Origin: Cucumis sativus
Taxonomy: Eukaryota > Streptophyta > Magnoliopsida > Cucurbitales > Cucurbitaceae
Direction of reading: 5' to 3'
DNA: 64,000 nt
Assembly: GCF_000004075.3 (NCBI RefSeq)
Contig: NC_026659.2
Coordinates: forward strand, 28,476,272-28,540,271
Notes under the pieces: model-generated
What the model was told of the DNA's origin: nothing
Databases searched by the model: none
Seen by the model: only the letters and a program-made list of their open reading frames with translations
Made by a program: the position numbers and the translations under genes
Shown here: positions 42,148 to 53,433 of the stretch, one piece after another
Position numbering within the stretch: the stretch's first letter is position 1
How the letters are laid out: each line of letters begins with the position of its first letter

Positions 42148-45100
42148 ATGAAGAGTTCGGTATCGGAACAGAGTTTTTTGTATGAGAGTGAAGATGAAGA
42201 AGAGGATCAGGAGAATGTAGTAGTGAACAAAGATGAAGAAGATGGAAATGATTCAGATGCTTCCGATGATTCGACTGAAAATCAGAGACGACGAAGCAAG
42301 CCTGATTCGTACACTACTACTTGGCCACAAAGTTACAGGTATTTTCAATCTCTTCTCGTCTCAATAAAATATATATTCTGAAAATTGAAGATGGAGCAGA
42401 CCTGATCTGTTGAAGACTCCATTGAATCCGTAGAAATTATTCTCAGTCGTTCATTGGTAATCTCTTCAATTCGCTAGCTGTTCTTCAACTGATATTGGAT
42501 TTCAATTCATTTCACGCTTTTTGTACACATCATCTATTTTGTTTGCTTTGTTTTCGTCACAAAAAGTTATACCGACAAACGGAATTGGGAGATCATTATT
42601 CGATTTTTTGTTTATCTTTTGGATTTAAATTTTTTTGCAAAAAGTTCAAAATTAAAGAAATTATCGTAAACTGTGAAAAATTAAATCATGAAGTTCGAAA
42701 ACACCCTTTAGAAGAAAAGATTTTGCCGATTCTTAAACTTTTAGTTAATTTAGGAATTTTTTTTGCCCGATATTACACTTTGCAATTTGCATAACTAAAT
42801 AATTTATTGTAGCAATTTCTTTTTTATTGATTTGTACTATTAATATTTTCACTTGTATCATAATTTTGATGCACAAAGAAGTTTGGACATAAATTAATAT
42901 CAATTTATATGCTACTTTTGGTAATGCTGAATTTATGGTGTATTAATTATATGTTTTCAGACAGTCGATGGATATGCTTGGCAGTGTGCCATCACCTAAC
43001 ATTGGGATATTAGGAACATCATCTTTAACAAGATGGGGAAGCTCATTTCTATCCTCCTCCTTAACAAGAAGGCATACTCCAGACACGTTAACTTCAACCT
43101 CAAAACCGTTGCTCCCCACAGTGACTGACGAGAATAAAGACGAGCAGCAACCACAGCCACCGCTATCGCAACGACTAAGCTCTCACTCTCTCATTCTCCC
43201 TTTCACTTCAAGGCGACCATCAGGCATAAAAAAGGATGACAAACCTTCCAAAGTTACACACGAGTTTCCCACTGCTCGTCGAAGCTCATTTAGTCAAGCC
43301 ATGCTTAATGGTAAGTCCTACTTAAATGAAAACATTATAATATTAAATTATGCCTGTATATTCATTGCTTATTGTTATTATTTTTTACCTCTGTCTTGAA
43401 AGCATCTAAGGTGTTAAATAAGAGTAAAACTTTAACAAATCTACCTATGGATCTAGCCTAGGCAAGAGAAAGTTTATATAAAAAAATCACTAATACAAAA
43501 AAAATCAAATTTTTGTAAAAAAAAATATAATTGAATAATTTAGTTTAAAAAAATTGCTTTTTAGGCTGTAGATGAGTATTTTAAAGCAAAATAAATATTA
43601 GGTATTAAGAATTTTCCATGATGGAACAAAATTATGATTTGGACATTTAAATAAGATAAAAGAAATAGATGTAGTGTACATTACTTTTGCATTTTTTTTG
43701 GGGCCGGGGTTTGAAGTCATTGATTTCAAAGGGTTCTTTTTCATACTCATTATTTCTAGAGAACGCTAGCGTAATCGGAGACGATTTTTTCCAAACAAAT
43801 ATTGACCTTCGATTTTTCATGAAAACTATCTCACTGTTAAAAGGAAAGGAAACATTATTATCTACATTTTATTCAAGAAAAGTGTGTACGTGTTGTTTAC
43901 AAAAAAGATAACAATAAAGTTACCCTCTATAACTGAAGTAAAGGGACATGGGAATTGTTAATTGTTTGATTGGGTATGTCAGCATTTGATAGGAACAGAG
44001 GGAGAGGGCCCAACCACGTGATAGTTTTTTGCTTTTGCATGCCCATTTCCTCCTTTTTTTGACTCTAATTCTGCAGCTGGTTTTACACGATTGGGAGATG
44101 TTTTTTCATTTGTCCTTTCCTACATAAAATACCCCTGCCTTATCCCTTTATTCCCTTCAAATTAATTGATCTTTTGCCCAACTAGCTTACACTCTGACTG
44201 TACCAAAAATATCATTGGCGCGGTGGCGATTCTTTTAAGCTTGTCCTATAGCAACAACTAGACACGTGACTTAATACAGCAAAACACTCGTTACTGACAA
44301 GAAACCCAACCCCACACATCAAAATTGTGTGGGGTTATTACTTAATAGAGAATTACATTGTGTACATGAACTGAAATTAGGCCCCCATTCACCTTTACCT
44401 GCAAAGGCATATTGAAATTGATAGTGGAAATTAAATATACTTTGTTAATTGGATTCAGTCTGCTAATAACATTGCCTGACATAACCCACACACGTCAAAC
44501 ATATTCAAATATTTTTCATGACGTAGGTGGAGAGACTATGTTGCATCTGATTATTGTCCATGTAATAAGTCTGTATAGTTGCTCAAATTATGATGGAAAA
44601 AAATATTTGTTGGCAATGTCATAGGAGTCTTTTTTTCCTATTGGTGACCAGGAATGGAAAGGGAAGAATTGGATCTAGAGCTAGTTGGGTTGGAGTAATG
44701 AATCTTGACTGGGACAAAATTTTCTCAATTCCAATCTGAGTAAGAGTGCCACAGCCCTTCGAATATGATAAAAAATGATCCATGCTCCTGGTTGGCTGTT
44801 GCTTTAAGGATTTCTCCACTTTAATTGGATATATGTATACGCTGGCCTCAACCAAAAGGTTGAGGCTTTAAACAGTTGAGAAGTTTTTGCATCCTACCAC
44901 TAAAAATTTCATTTCGTATACTGTGGACCTTGAGTACACAACTCCCATGATTTCACAAACTTATCGAAGTTCACTATTCCACCCTTGCTTGAAAACCCTT
45001 TTACTAATTAAAAAAATTGCAAGACTGAATATGGTAGTGATGATGATACAGGTGGAAATGTGCTATGTGGGGTTGGAATACTAACGACGCCTTATGCAGC

Positions 45101-48100
45101 GAAAGTGGGAGGATGGCTTGGACTTTCCATTTTGTTACTATTTGCTGTGATCTGTTACTACACTGGACTCCTCCTCCGTGACTGCATGGAAAGTAGACCA
45201 GAGCTCGATACTTACCCAGACATTGGCCAGGCAGCCTTTGGCACCACGGGTCGAATCGTAATCTCGGTATGCAACGTACAAATTTTAAAGTTTAAGGAAT
45301 AAATTTAAGTAATGGAAAATTTAAAAGCCTATTAAACCAACCTGGAAAGGTAAAAAGGACCATCGTAAATGAACCGAAAGTGTATAAACTAATCGTGATT
45401 ATGTTTTGTAAAGTGAGATTTGAATATAGGCGGTTAATTAAGTTGTTTTTGTTTTGTGTTGTGGCTGTGGATGCAGATAATATTGTACCTGGAATTATAC
45501 GTAAGTACAGCTGTCTCCTTTGAGTGAGTACGTGTTTCTTGTTTTGTTTTGGTTTGAAGGGTTTTGAAATTTTTGGTTAAATTACCATTTGGTCTGGATT
45601 GGTTTGGATTTACTTTATACTTTTTATTTAGTTTCTCAAATTTTAAAAGTTTTGAATTTATCGTGATTAAATTTCACACACGAGATTTGCTGTGTATTTA
45701 TCTATATCCTCATATCTCTACTTGGGGAGGGGATACAAATTTTTTACTTCATGAAACAGGCACATCTTTTCATAGGTTGAGTTAGGTTACATAATAACCT
45801 TTTTTAGTACATAATTATTTTATTTATAGGGTTAATTTCATCACCCTTATTATGATAATGTTCTTATAATTAGAGAGTTACAAGAATTTGATCTTCTTTC
45901 AGGCTTCTTGTATTGAGTACATAATCTTGGAGAGTGATAACCTGTCTTCTCTATTTCCAAATGCGCACTTAAATGTTGGTGGATATGAGTTAAATGCACA
46001 CCTTTTATTTGCTTTGATGACTACTATTGCTGTTCTTCCTACTGTTTATCTCCGGGACCTATCCGTTCTTAGCTACATCTCCGGTAAGTGGTAAACAAGC
46101 TATTACTCTAAAGTACCAGAATTACAATATCCATATCCCCTGTTTTTCTTTCCTTCTTGATGCTGCAGCACTGAATCACTAGTATCTGCTTCCATTTTAT
46201 GTAATTTTACACTTGACTAAAACTCTTCTAATCTTTCAAATTTACGTTTTCAAACTACTGTAGAAATTCTTGCAAATTTTAGAAAACAAATGGGACCTAA
46301 AACCGTATGGATGAGACTTAAACAGAATAGAAATGATAACCCAAACATCATCATACCTTTTTTTTAGGTGGTTCATACTCATACTAAGCTAGGAAGCACA
46401 AGATAAGATATGACAAGATACGGACACAACTACATGCCCTTTTAAAAAATTTAGGGCACCACACGACAAGAACACACTTATTAAAATATACATGTTCAAA
46501 ATTATGTCATTTTTATATCAGAAAAAACGTAATATACTTAATAAATTAGTTTGACATGTATCGAACAACACACTAATCAAACTAAAGTGTCTGTAATTCA
46601 TAGGATTCAAATCTCAAATTTTATCAAATGTTCTGATGAATTTCTAGTCTAGTTGTAGTTTTGAAACCTTTATTCAAAGGGTTAAAGATAATAGGGATAT
46701 TTTTTAAACAAGTGTCGAAGTCTAGGGATGCTTTTTATAAAATATCCAAGTTTTTTAGTTTAGATCAATTGATATACATGTCTAATAAAAAAGATAATAA
46801 GAGATCCACACTGAACGGCGTATAGGGAAATATTACTGTTCTAAAACTGTTATCTATAATGTCTTGTGTACTCGTTGTGGTGATGTTGCCCTACTGTAAT
46901 ATTCAAGAATTTACAGAGATGGTTATAAACATACATGGACCATTCATTTTGCTGTTTTTTTTCAGCTGGTGGAGTTATTGCATCAATATTGGTAGTACTT
47001 TGCTTGTTCTGGATTGGATTGGTTGATGGGGTCGGTTTCCAAGGGAAGGAGACAACAACTTTACTGAATCCTGCAACCCTTCCTATTGCTATTGGACTTT
47101 ATGGCTATTGCTATTCTGGACACGCTGTTTTCCCCAATATTTATAGTTCAATGTCAAAGCCAAGTCAATTTCCTTCAGTCCTCTTAACATGGTAATTTAA
47201 AATGCTGAACTATTAGTACATATATATGTATGTATGTATGTGTATGGCCTTATTCAGTTTGACCTTCTTATCCAATATATTAGCTTCATAGCATCCTCTT
47301 TTTGAAAAATTATTGCAGTCGCACAAAATCTCCTCTCCAATTCTAAATACAGTAACACTTTCTCAAAAATTGTATACTTTTTTCACACTCTTAGGTTAGA
47401 AAATACAAAAAAGAAGCTTAACTAGAGTTAGTGCATGTAACTTCTAAGATTATAGCGCTCGAAACAAATGATATATAAGATTCTTTTGTGTGCTTTTAAA
47501 TCATTTTGGTGTTCGTCTGCTACTCTTCTAATGTTCTACAAAAACTCTGGATAGACTTGTAGATAACTATGCATGGCTAATTAAGATCCTTCCTTTACTA
47601 AATTTGATGAATGAATAAGAAGTTTTAAACCCTGCCGTGAATAAAACCGTTTCACATTATTATGCAGTTTCGTTGTTTGTACTTTGATGTATGCTGGGGT
47701 TGCTTTTGTGGGATATTCAATGTTTGGAGAATCAACGATGTCACAGTTCACTCTCAACTTGCCAACGAACTTGGTTGCATCAAAGATCGCCGTCTGGACT
47801 ACGGTATGGTCACTTTGTAACTTCCCTCTTCAATTATGGCCTTCATGAATTAGAAGGGAAGGATAATTTATAAGTGAAAAATATATATATCTGCTTTAAA
47901 TTAGAGATGTTGATCAGACTGGGATGGAGAATGCAATTTAACAGTTTAATCTATGGAGATCTTTTCTTCTATCTCCCTCCCCATTCCCCACTTCAAGGGG
48001 ATTCTCCACCCCATTAGGAGTGAGTCCTTGCATGACTCGTCCCATTAGGAGAATGGACATCCCTACTTAAATAGTATATACTTTTTTCTTCTCGCCTATA

Positions 48101-49576
48101 TTCTGTAGCAGTGGCTTATACTTCGTCTCTGATTTTGTTCTTTGCAGGTGGTTAACCCATTTACCAAATATCCTTTTATCTTTCTTCGCAGTAGAAACAA
48201 ATGTGTGGTTCTAGATGATTCAATTGAATATATTACAACATCAGTACAATTTGATGTTATATATTAAATGGTGTTGAAAATGCATCCAAAGTACTTAACG
48301 TGAAGATCATGAGTGCATAAGCGAGACATTAGCAAATCTTTTGATTGAAACAATATTGTATCATTATTGAGCTATTAACAAATTGGACTAATGTAGATAA
48401 ATTTTGAAAAAAAATGAAACAAAGAGATCTTTACACTTGTCTGGAGACCAAAAGTAGAGAGGTAGGTCTGAAATTTGTATATAATCATTGTGTTATATGA
48501 ACAGCTGATTTTTTCTTAATGAAATCTCTACGTATGCATTGACATTGACCCCAATTGCACTGAGTCTAGAGGAGCTGATACCATCAAATCATCCTCAGTT
48601 TCTTATATTCTCAATCCTTATAAGAACTGCTCTTGTCGTCTCTACCTTGCTTGTGGGTCTTGCCATCCCTTTCTTCGGTAAGTACGTACTAAAAAAAAGT
48701 TATTTCAGTGAAAAGTATTTAACTTTTTACTGATATATCTATGTTGATATGCCATGTTAAAGATTGTTTATTATCTGTTGCAGGTTTGATTTTGTCGCTT
48801 ATTGGGTCACTTCTCACCATGTTCATTGTAAGTTTTGTGCAGAGTTTGTGAGTTCGTAAATAAATTTTTGTTGTAAATTAGTTTATAACAGTATTTACAA
48901 CTTTTCATTTGCAGAGTTTAATACTTCCTTGTGCTTGTTTCCTGAGCATCCTCAAAGGGAAAGTAACACGTTTGCAGGTAATGCCATTCTTTTGGTTTTG
49001 TATTATTTATATAATATAGATATACTTTGTGTGAAAAAATTAAATAACTAAACTTGAATTAAATAGCGTTATTGGTGTTTTATTCATGGACAAAGTACCG
49101 AACTTAGATTATAGATTTGATGATGTTTATGCTGTACTCTTTGATTTTATGCTTTAGCATCAAGTTAGTCCGTGTTGATGTATGTTCTTAGTGTCAAACT
49201 CACATCTCATATCCAAAACATATTCACATGAAAAACCCTTCATTCCTATGCTTTAGTTTTGGCCCACTCATGTCTATCTTCTACATACAAATATTCGATT
49301 CACAAACTTAAAAGAAAGTGAGTCAAGTTAATCATACTCGTAACATTACATTTGATATCAATTTATACATAACTTAATTAGTTGAGACGGATGTCTTTAA
49401 GATGTATAGAACTCGAAAAAACTAGAAAGGCCGTGAATTTTGTAGCAAGGTATTTATGGTTTGTTGTTATTGTGCAGGGAATAGTGTGTGTGATAATAAT
49501 GGTAATAGGGCTGATAGCAGCAGCCTTTGGAACTTACTCATCCGTGTTAAAAATCGTCCAGAATTTGAGTACCTGA
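42148..49576 (+). CDS. AVT1: Vacuolar-type amino acid transporter, AVT1 family
   Basis: Multi-pass membrane protein of the amino acid/auxin permease family; AVT1 members move neutral amino acids at the tonoplast. Twelve exons give 564 residues: 42148-42338, 42961-43310, 45052-45266, 45477-45500, 45903-46083, 46966-47191, 47668-47803, 48148-48167, 48532-48677, 48784-48827, 48915-48977, 49478-49576. A ~180-residue hydrophilic N-terminus starts with an acidic Ser-rich stretch (EDEEEDQEN). The transporter core begins NVLCGVGILTTPYAAKVGGW, followed by about ten or eleven hydrophobic segments and VVNPFTKYALTLTPIALSLE. Exon 4 is only 24 nt and exon 8 only 20 nt. The intron after exon 8 is AT-AC; the rest are GT-AG. 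Intron 2 is 1.7 kb. AATAAA lies at 49602 and 49775. Confidence 0.93.
44308..44336. repeat. Perfect 11-bp inverted repeat in AVT1 intron 2
   Basis: AACCCCACACA and its reverse complement TGTGTGGGGTT are separated by 7 nt. It can form a hairpin in the intron RNA. No role known. Confidence 0.8.
47217..47247. repeat. TATG/TA microsatellite in AVT1 intron 6
   Basis: TATATATG followed by repeated TATG units shortly after the donor of intron 6. A likely length-variable site. Confidence 0.7.
48168..48531 (+). other. U12-type AT-AC intron in AVT1
   Basis: The intron begins ATATCCTTTT and ends ..CTCTAC. A branch-point match TTTCTTAAT lies at 48512-48520, about 12 nt before the exon, against the U12 consensus TTCCTTAAY. 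Joining AA|G restores AAG TAT GCA (K-Y-A) in VVNPFTKYALTLTP, as expected for the family. No GT donor near the exon end gives a readable frame, and using the upstream CAG near 48504 meets a stop at once. These features together are diagnostic of minor-spliceosome splicing. Confidence 0.93.
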
Positions 49577-50104
49577 CCAATTTGGCAATTTTATTCCACC
49601 AAATAAACCCTGCTTTCTTTTTTATTTAATTGTTCTTCCCTTTCCCTTTTCCACTTCTAATTTTGATCTTTAATTTTTATTTCACCCATTTTTTATAGTT
49701 ACTACAATTTCTAATATAGAGTTTTGTGTGTTTGTTTTTCTTTCTTTTGATGTTTTTCAATATACTATTTTTATAATAAAAGTTTACTACCAATGGAATT
49801 TTGCTACCGCTTTAATTCTTAAATTATGTTGTGTTATACACTTAGAGTGTGTTTAAATTGATTCAAACTCAACCTAATTTGAATCAAATTTGGTTCGTAG
49901 TTAAAAATTGACCAAACTAATTAAATAGTTACCTCATGAGTTTACCAAACCAATTGAATTTGTATGGGACAGTCTAAATATGTATGATCATAGGGCATAC
50001 ACAATTTTGCATGTATTATATTTTACATCTTAAAAGTATAATTGTTTTAATAAATTTTAAATATGTAATTGTAATTTAGCCACGATAGTGTTAAGTTAAT
50101 ATAT

Positions 50105-50355
50105 AGGGATAGTTACAAATTTAACAATTAAATTCAAAATAATTAAGTATATAACAACATTTTAAAAAAATTGCAAATATAGTCAAATTTGTCAAATTCT
50201 ATCAATGATAGAATCTATTACTGATAAATCATGTTTTAAAAATTGGTCTATCACCGATAGATCATACGAGTCTATCCGCGATACTTTTGCTATATTTGCA
50301 AAAAAATTTAAATGTTCTATATCCTTAATTATTATTCCTCAAATTGTCGTCCATT
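50105..50355 (-). mobile_element. Fold-back (MITE-like) element, inverted copy
   Basis: Read on the minus strand it follows the same order as the 50531-50782 copy: ATAATTAAGGATATAG, AAATATAGCAAAAGTATCG, GATAGAC core units, TAGAATTTGACAAATTTG, and a right end TTGTAACTATCCC. About 251 bp. Confidence 0.75.
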
Positions 50356-50530
50356 ACAATTACCCAAATATGTAAATAAAAAAAAAAAACAAGTATATAA
50401 TAAACTAAATTTCATTACGTGGGTAATTTTATTAAGTAAAAATAATAATAAAAAGATAAAACTATTTGCCAAAAGAAATATATATTATAGAAAATTTGAT
50501 AGGTTGGAATATATTTTAGGGAAATTGCAA

Positions 50531-50782
50531 TAAATGACTATTTTAGCAATAATAATTAAGGATATAGCAAAATTTTAAAAAAATTGTAAATATAGCAAAA
50601 CTATCGCTGATAGACTTGTGGTATATCAGTGATAGACCAATATTTGCAACACGGTCTATCAGTGATAGACTTATATCATTGATAGAATTTGACAAATTTT
50701 GCTATATTTACAAAAAAATTTAAATTATACTATATACTTAATTAATTTAAATTTAATTACTAAATTTGTAACTATTCCTATA
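50531..50782 (+). mobile_element. Fold-back (MITE-like) element
   Basis: About 252 bp, the best-kept copy in the window. Core: ACTATCGCTGATAGAC, TATCAGTGATAGACC, CTATCAGTGATAGAC, each an internal palindrome. Ends are imperfect terminal inverted repeats over about 70 nt (AAATATAGCAAA on both sides when one is reversed). No coding capacity, so non-autonomous. Confidence 0.75.
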
Positions 50783-51771
50783 TTTTATAAATAGTTTCAA
50801 TTTTATACTAAAGTCATGTGCTGATTTTAATTCTTAACAAAAATGATTCAAGCTTAAGAGTTAAACTATAAATTGGACGAATAAAATTTGTGTTGGTCCA
50901 ATCCAAAACGAGAACAATGAACACAAGAAAGAAGGATTAAATTATGCCCATTAACCTCCAAATTATAAGATCCAAGAACATAAGATGAGCTAATCCATCA
51001 TACCTCTTCAGGAGACCACAAATACATCACATTTCTCGAGGACTTCCACCTCCCTATACCTAAACAAAAATGTGTCTTAGAATCATCCATCTTAATCTCT
51101 CATAACCATTGTTTGAATTTGAAATGATATTAGAATTCAAAAGTACATCTCCAGAAATAACTTTTATATAATCAAAATGATTGAATGATTTATTTCTAAA
51201 ATTAAAAAAATATATATCTTTACATATGATGCGTGGAGGCACGTGCAAAGCCCATCCCAAATCCCAAGTTGTCTACAAGCGTGGGATTTACGCGCCTAAA
51301 TAAATTATATTATATTCAATTTTAGGTTAAACTATCCCATCCCACATGCTAACTTATTATTATTTTTTTATGCACATTATAAAATTAATGTAATAAATTG
51401 TAAAATAATTTTAAAAGATTATCCTAATTAATTACTTAATACATTTTAATGTTAGTTAAGGTATTTTCAATTTATAATTTAGAAAATGAGAGAGGGAAAG
51501 AAATTCAAGGATTGCATGCGGCAGTCAGCAACGACTTCCGGGATGCTTCCCTTTGTATTTCTTTTTGTTTAATTTCATTATTCTATTTTGTTTCTTAATT
51601 CTCTCTTTTTTATTTATTATTTTGTTTTACGAAACCAAATGGCGTTTCGTTAAGGTTTCACAGTTTGTGAAATCCATCGGAAACAATATCTGAATTCACT
51701 CTGATTCTCCCGGTGGGACTTCACCGGAACCATCTCTGACGCCGCCGCTGCCGCTGTTCCCATCTAACCCA

Positions 51772-51774
<3 letters not shown>

Positions 51775-51805
<31 letters not shown>
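51775..51805. repeat. (CT)n microsatellite in leader of thioredoxin-like gene
   Basis: Fifteen or so uninterrupted CT units ending about 50 nt before the ATG. CT/GA tracts in plant leaders are bound by BPC-type GAGA factors; here only the sequence is seen. Confidence 0.9.
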
Positions 51806-51807
<2 letters not shown>

Positions 51808-51852
51808 CTTTGAATTTTTCTTTTTGTTTCCCAATTCTTCTCCCCTTCCGAA

Positions 51853-53433
51853 ATGGTCAAAGCTCTGCCCCTTCACCACGGAATTGTGAAATCTTTTCCC
51901 AAATTCGGCAGTTCTTTTGATCTTCCTCCGTCTCCTCAACTTCTGTCCGCGAGGCTCGCCGGCTCTGGTTTCAATAGGCTTCCTTTGTCTCGGAAATTTC
52001 CGCCGCTTTTTCAGAAAGTTTCTGCGACTGGTGAGAAGACTTCGCTTTTTGGAGCTTGGACCCAAGATAGTGCCTTGCAATTTCGAGATGAATCGCCTGT
52101 TTCGATTGAGCTTAAGTCAATTTCGAGTGAACTTGAGTTCGATAAGGCTATTGCAGATGCGGAGGAACGCAACGAGCTCGTGATTCTTGTTTGGTATGTT
52201 TAAGTTTCTTGTGGGATTTTTCTGGGAAATGTTGAGTTAATTACGGAACTTTCTAACAAAGCGTTTTTCGGCTTAAGTTTTAGAGAGACGATGTGAAAGT
52301 ATTTGAGTTTGACTGAATCTTGTTTGATTAGAAGTTTATTTGTTTATTAGGAAAGATTGTTCTCAACTGCTAGATTGATTAACCTTCGTTGTACATTGAT
52401 TTTGATCATTTGGAAGTGAATGGCGTGATTGATATTCTTCTTCAATTTTCCTTACAAGCCTTTCAAATGCATTTCTCATGATTTTATCATCTTTAGTTGA
52501 AAAGTGAATTTATGTGGATCTGTAGGATGGCTAACTGGTGCAGAAATTATATCTATTTAAAGCCTCAACTGGAAAGATTGGCTGCTGATTATTACCCCAG
52601 GTTAGCTCCTAACCCATTTCTTCTAATCAACCAAATGGCTAAAATTGTACTATATTTTCATTCTCCATGTGCTGGATACTTCTTAAAAGATCAGTTTTTC
52701 AGTCCTTATTGAAGTTTTGTATGTGCTTGATGAATTGTAGATTGCAATTCTACTGCATTGATGTCAATGTGGTGCCACACAAGCTAGTTGTTCGAGCCGG
52801 ACTAGCTGTAAGTTCCTTTCAAAGCCTTTTGATGTTTGTTCCATTTTTTTTGTGTTGCCTTAAACCTTTATATTGATCTTCTTTAGGTAGGACTTGAGGT
52901 TATGATAACTTCTACTTCTCTGAGAGAGTGATTTTCTTTGGATACTGTACTAGAGCTTCTGTCTACAATGGAAATTAGGGCTTGTGTTTCATTGCCTTCA
53001 GGAACATTCCCAACTTGCAGTTTGAACATAGGAGACAGTAGACATGTTGAGTTTATGTTACTTTGATGGATTAGTTTATTGAATAAATTACATTATCTGT
53101 TGAGTGTTTAATTCGAATATGTCCAAACAAAAAATCTTTCCTTGGTTGAGTGATACAAATTCTGATAGTTTTGATTTTGTACATCTTCTCATGTATCTCA
53201 ATCGTTCGCCTTTGAATCATCCAGAAGATGCCAGCTATACAGGTGAGTTTCCTCACAATCAGATATCTTATAGCTGGAAACATTTCTCTCTACTAACGTC
53301 AAGATCTTAATTGTGTTTATTGCAGCTATGGAAGGATGGTAAGAAACAAGATGAGGTGGTTGGTCTCTACAAAGCATATCTAGTTGTCAACGATGTTCGG
53401 AAAATGATTGAACGTGAGCTAACAGATGAGTGA
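51853..53433 (+). CDS. Plastid thioredoxin-like 3 (WCRKC-type) protein with altered active site
   Basis: Thioredoxin-fold protein of the plant thioredoxin-like 3/WCRKC group, normally a chloroplast redox protein. Exons 51853-52193, 52526-52600, 52741-52807, 53225-53242, 53326-53433 give 202 residues. Residues 1-60 resemble a transit peptide (MVKALPLHHG, basic and Ser-rich). The thioredoxin fold shows VILVWMANW, LQFYCIDVN, the cis-proline in KMPAIQ (P164), and LWKDGKKQDEVVG. The family site WCRKC reads W118-C119-R120-N121-Y122: the second cysteine is tyrosine (codon TAT). Exon 4 is only 18 nt but codes the needed KMPAIQ block. Without the resolving cysteine it cannot do ordinary dithiol exchange; a monothiol or chaperone role, or decay, is possible. 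The rest of the frame is intact. Confidence 0.88.

Larger units (their letters stand above)
49577..51774. other. Spacer between AVT1 and thioredoxin-like gene
   Basis: AVT1 3'UTR, then AT-rich DNA with a pair of fold-back elements in opposite orientation (50105-50355 and 50531-50782), then the promoter and leader of the thioredoxin-like gene from about 51480. No other gene seen. Confidence 0.5.

Noticed and set aside
47930-48062. CCCATTAGGAG direct repeats in AVT1 intron 7
   Set aside because: Two short copies only, no longer unit or ends; seen as chance or a small repeat remnant.
48168-48531. Read-through or frameshift in AVT1 after VVNPFTK
   Set aside because: At first it looked like a broken exon without a GT donor, but the U12 AT-AC signals explain it fully.
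51721-52080. 119-codon Arg/Lys-rich minus-strand ORF
   Set aside because: Composition comes from reading the CT microsatellite and transit-peptide region backwards (RERERERE); no domain.
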